This document shows positions 5,870 through 7,348 of a stretch of DNA of 7,348 nt, piece after piece. Within the stretch, counting starts at the first letter, position 1. Each line of letters begins with the position of its first letter. The position numbers were made by a program, and so were the translations under genes. The stretch spans positions 1 through 7,348 of the forward strand of contig CAYSLA010000169.1 of the NCBI GenBank assembly GCA_964431685.1. Direction: 5' to 3'. The notes beneath the pieces are model-generated. The model did no database searches. It was not told the origin of the DNA and saw only the letters and a list, made by a program, of their open reading frames with translations. This DNA is from CAYSLA01 sp964431685. GTDB taxonomy: Bacteria > Armatimonadota > UBA5829.

Positions 5870-6709
5870 ATGGGCAATGGGTTTAGACTGGAAGGCAAGA
5901 GGGCACTGGTGACCGGTTCCGGAACCGGAATCGGACGTGAGATCGCGCTGGAGTTCGCACGCCAGGGCGCCGACGTGGTGCTTCACTATTCGCACAGCGC
6001 TGCCGGGGCCGAGGAAGCTGTCGACGAGATAAAGGCCATGGGCCGCAAGTCTGTGGCATTCAAAGCTGATTTCTGTGATGTCGACCAAGTGCAGGAACTT
6101 GGCCGTCAGGCAATTGCTTTCCTCGGAGGGGTCGACTGCCTTGTTAACAACGCCGGTGTCACTTTCAACAAGCGCTTTCTGAAAGTCACACGTGAGCAAT
6201 TTGATACCACCTACAACATAAACATCCGAGCTCAGTTCTTTCTCACACAGGTGGTTGTGGAAGACATGCTCACACACGGAGGGGGATCCGTCGTAAACCT
6301 TACGTCTGTGCACGGCATCTCAGGGGCACCGGAGCACTCGGTCTATGCCGGAACAAAGGGCGCGATTATGGCGTACACAAGAACTCTGGCGGTGGAGCTT
6401 GCCCACATGGGTGTGCGGGTCAATGCCATCGCGCCCGGAATGGTAGTAGTACCCAACTACTTCAAATCAACGGCATTCAAGCGCGAAGAAACCGAGCAGT
6501 TGGCACACGACAAAATCCCCCTCGGCCGTTCTGGAGAACCGGTCGAGATCGGCAGACTGGCGGCTTTCCTGTGTTCGGATGACTCCGGATACATCGTTGG
6601 GCAGACAATAGTAGCCGATGGCGGAACGACATCACTGATGTCGCTGATTTCCGACTTCAGAAACGAAGCCACGTCGAGTCTGGGCGGAGGATACGTGCCC
6701 GGCATCTGA
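5870..6709 (+). CDS. SDR-family oxidoreductase, FabG/gluconate 5-dehydrogenase-like
   Basis: A 279-residue classical short-chain dehydrogenase with all catalytic residues present: TGSGTGIG (15-22), NNAG (93-96), Asn118, Ser146 (LTSVHG) and Tyr159-x3-Lys163 (YAGTK). The end of the second strand (LHYSHS) lacks an acidic residue, which leans toward NADP(H). After the usual VADGG segment (248-252) it carries about 27 extra residues ending GGGYVPGI, longer than typical 250-residue family members; such tails often contribute to the tetramer or active site. The reaction is probably reversible oxidation of a secondary hydroxyl on a sugar, polyol or sugar acid. The ATG has AGAGGT about nine bases upstream. 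It lies 19 bp after the larA-like gene, so the two are almost surely one operon and may act on the same metabolite. It is diverged from the minus-strand SDR, not a recent duplicate. Confidence 0.92.
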   Translation: MGNGFRLEGKRALVTGSGTGIGREIALEFARQGADVVLHYSHSAAGAEEAVDEIKAMGRKSVAFKADFCDVDQVQELGRQAIAFLGGVDCLVNNAGVTFNKRFLKVTREQFDTTYNINIRAQFFLTQVVVEDMLTHGGGSVVNLTSVHGISGAPEHSVYAGTKGAIMAYTRTLAVELAHMGVRVNAIAPGMVVVPNYFKSTAFKREETEQLAHDKIPLGRSGEPVEIGRLAAFLCSDDSGYIVGQTIVADGGTTSLMSLISDFRNEATSSLGGGYVPGI

Positions 6710-6770
6710 GTGCGAGACAGTATGCAGCCGGTGCCAATTCGGTTAGATTAGGCACAAAGATGGTGTTGAT

Positions 6771-7348
6771 GTGAGTATAGGTTTGGCTAATATTCTTGAA
6801 TCCGCAGGCAAGCCAACCAGGGAGTTTGGCTCGCCTGACGGCAGCAAGATACTGGTGTTGCCGTACGGTGGTCGAGTGCTCGGTCTTTTCGCATCAAGCA
6901 GCGCCGAGAACTTCTACTGGACGCATCCTGCCCTGGCTTCAGTGGAATCCGCGAGAGGGTTCTACTCCTCCGATCAGTGGCACAACTCGGGCGGTGACCG
7001 CACGTGGCTTGCACCCGAAATCGATCTGTTCTTCCCGGACTATCCGAGCCGAAAGACGTACTTCCAACAGCGCGCACTAGACCCCGGCAGTTACGAAGTC
7101 GCGGATCACAATGGAGTACTGGAGATTGCCGGCCGGTTCGAGGTCAAGAACTACCGGACAGGCCGGCTGATTTCACTCGAAATATCCAAACGGATCGGCC
7201 CCGCACTCAATCCGCTTCGATACGAGCGCGCACTGGATGTAAGCGATGTGGAATACGCGGGCTATACCCAACGCACCTTGCTGAAGATCGCAGATGGTGG
7301 CGAGCATTCGCGGATCGGGCTCTGGAGTCTGGTTCAGATGCCGCACGG
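6771..7348 (+). CDS. Aldose-epimerase-like protein, probably DUF6786 (partial, runs off the right edge)
   Basis: An open frame of 192 codons continues past the window end. No in-frame ATG occurs before Met190 and a TAG lies upstream at 6744-6746, so a non-ATG start is forced. I chose GTG at 6771, with GGTG five bases upstream; TTG at 6783 is the alternative. Visible features are an N-terminal beta-strand region (KILVLPYGGRVLGLF, 26-40), a strongly family-like GGDRTWLAPE (74-83), and LWSLVQMP (184-191). These recall proteins with the galactose-mutarotase-like beta-sandwich annotated as DUF6786 or aldose-epimerase-like. That recognition is from memory and moderately sure. No signal peptide is evident. 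It follows the SDR by 61 bp and is probably the third operon gene. That gap includes GTGCC (6731-6735) paired with GGCAC (6751-6755). A role in sugar-anomer handling or substrate binding is inference only. Confidence 0.75.
   Translation, partial: MSIGLANILESAGKPTREFGSPDGSKILVLPYGGRVLGLFASSSAENFYWTHPALASVESARGFYSSDQWHNSGGDRTWLAPEIDLFFPDYPSRKTYFQQRALDPGSYEVADHNGVLEIAGRFEVKNYRTGRLISLEISKRIGPALNPLRYERALDVSDVEYAGYTQRTLLKIADGGEHSRIGLWSLVQMPH

Overview
The window is bacterial DNA carrying one compact carbohydrate-catabolism locus: eight protein genes (seven complete, one cut by the right edge) in four transcription blocks, with little non-coding space. No rRNA, tRNA, CRISPR array, transposase or phage gene is visible. 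Shine-Dalgarno sites and sigma70-type promoters are clear. The host cannot be named from this sequence. The gene set (DUF2088/LarA racemase, several short-chain dehydrogenases, a PfkB kinase, an aldose-epimerase-like protein) suits an environmental heterotroph such as an uncultured Chloroflexota or Armatimonadota, but that is a guess.

Layout. Positions 1-240 hold no gene but a cluster of small palindromes that look like two inverted copies of a dispersed repeat. Positions 241-1927 on the minus strand hold a DeoR-family repressor followed by a class II ketose-bisphosphate aldolase. Positions 1928-2135 are a divergent control region with two back-to-back promoters, each with 17-bp spacing, and between them a five-copy octamer array (consensus RRGCRATA, three copies on plus, two on minus) that is a strong operator candidate. 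Positions 2136-3053 encode a PfkB-family sugar kinase on the plus strand. It converges on a minus-strand pair at 3173-4397: a small single-domain cupin followed by a short-chain dehydrogenase (SDR) whose catalytic tyrosine is replaced by phenylalanine. A second divergent region (4398-4587) leads to a plus-strand operon: a LarA-type nickel-pincer racemase/epimerase, a second SDR with an intact catalytic site, and the start of an aldose-epimerase-like (probably DUF6786) protein with a forced non-ATG start.

How the genes may fit together (inference). The aldolase, the kinase and a DeoR regulator with a sugar-phosphate-sensing domain suggest that a keto-sugar or keto-sugar acid is phosphorylated and then cleaved to triose-level products. 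LarA inverts the carbon alpha to a carboxylate, and two SDRs beside it suggest oxidation and reduction of hydroxyls, so the substrate may be a sugar acid (aldonate or similar) rather than a simple hexose. The cupin and the epimerase-like protein could be accessory isomerase, mutarotase or binding functions. LarA pairing with a kinase/aldolase module is the most interesting biological point. The LarB/LarC/LarE cofactor-maturation genes are not here and would have to be elsewhere.
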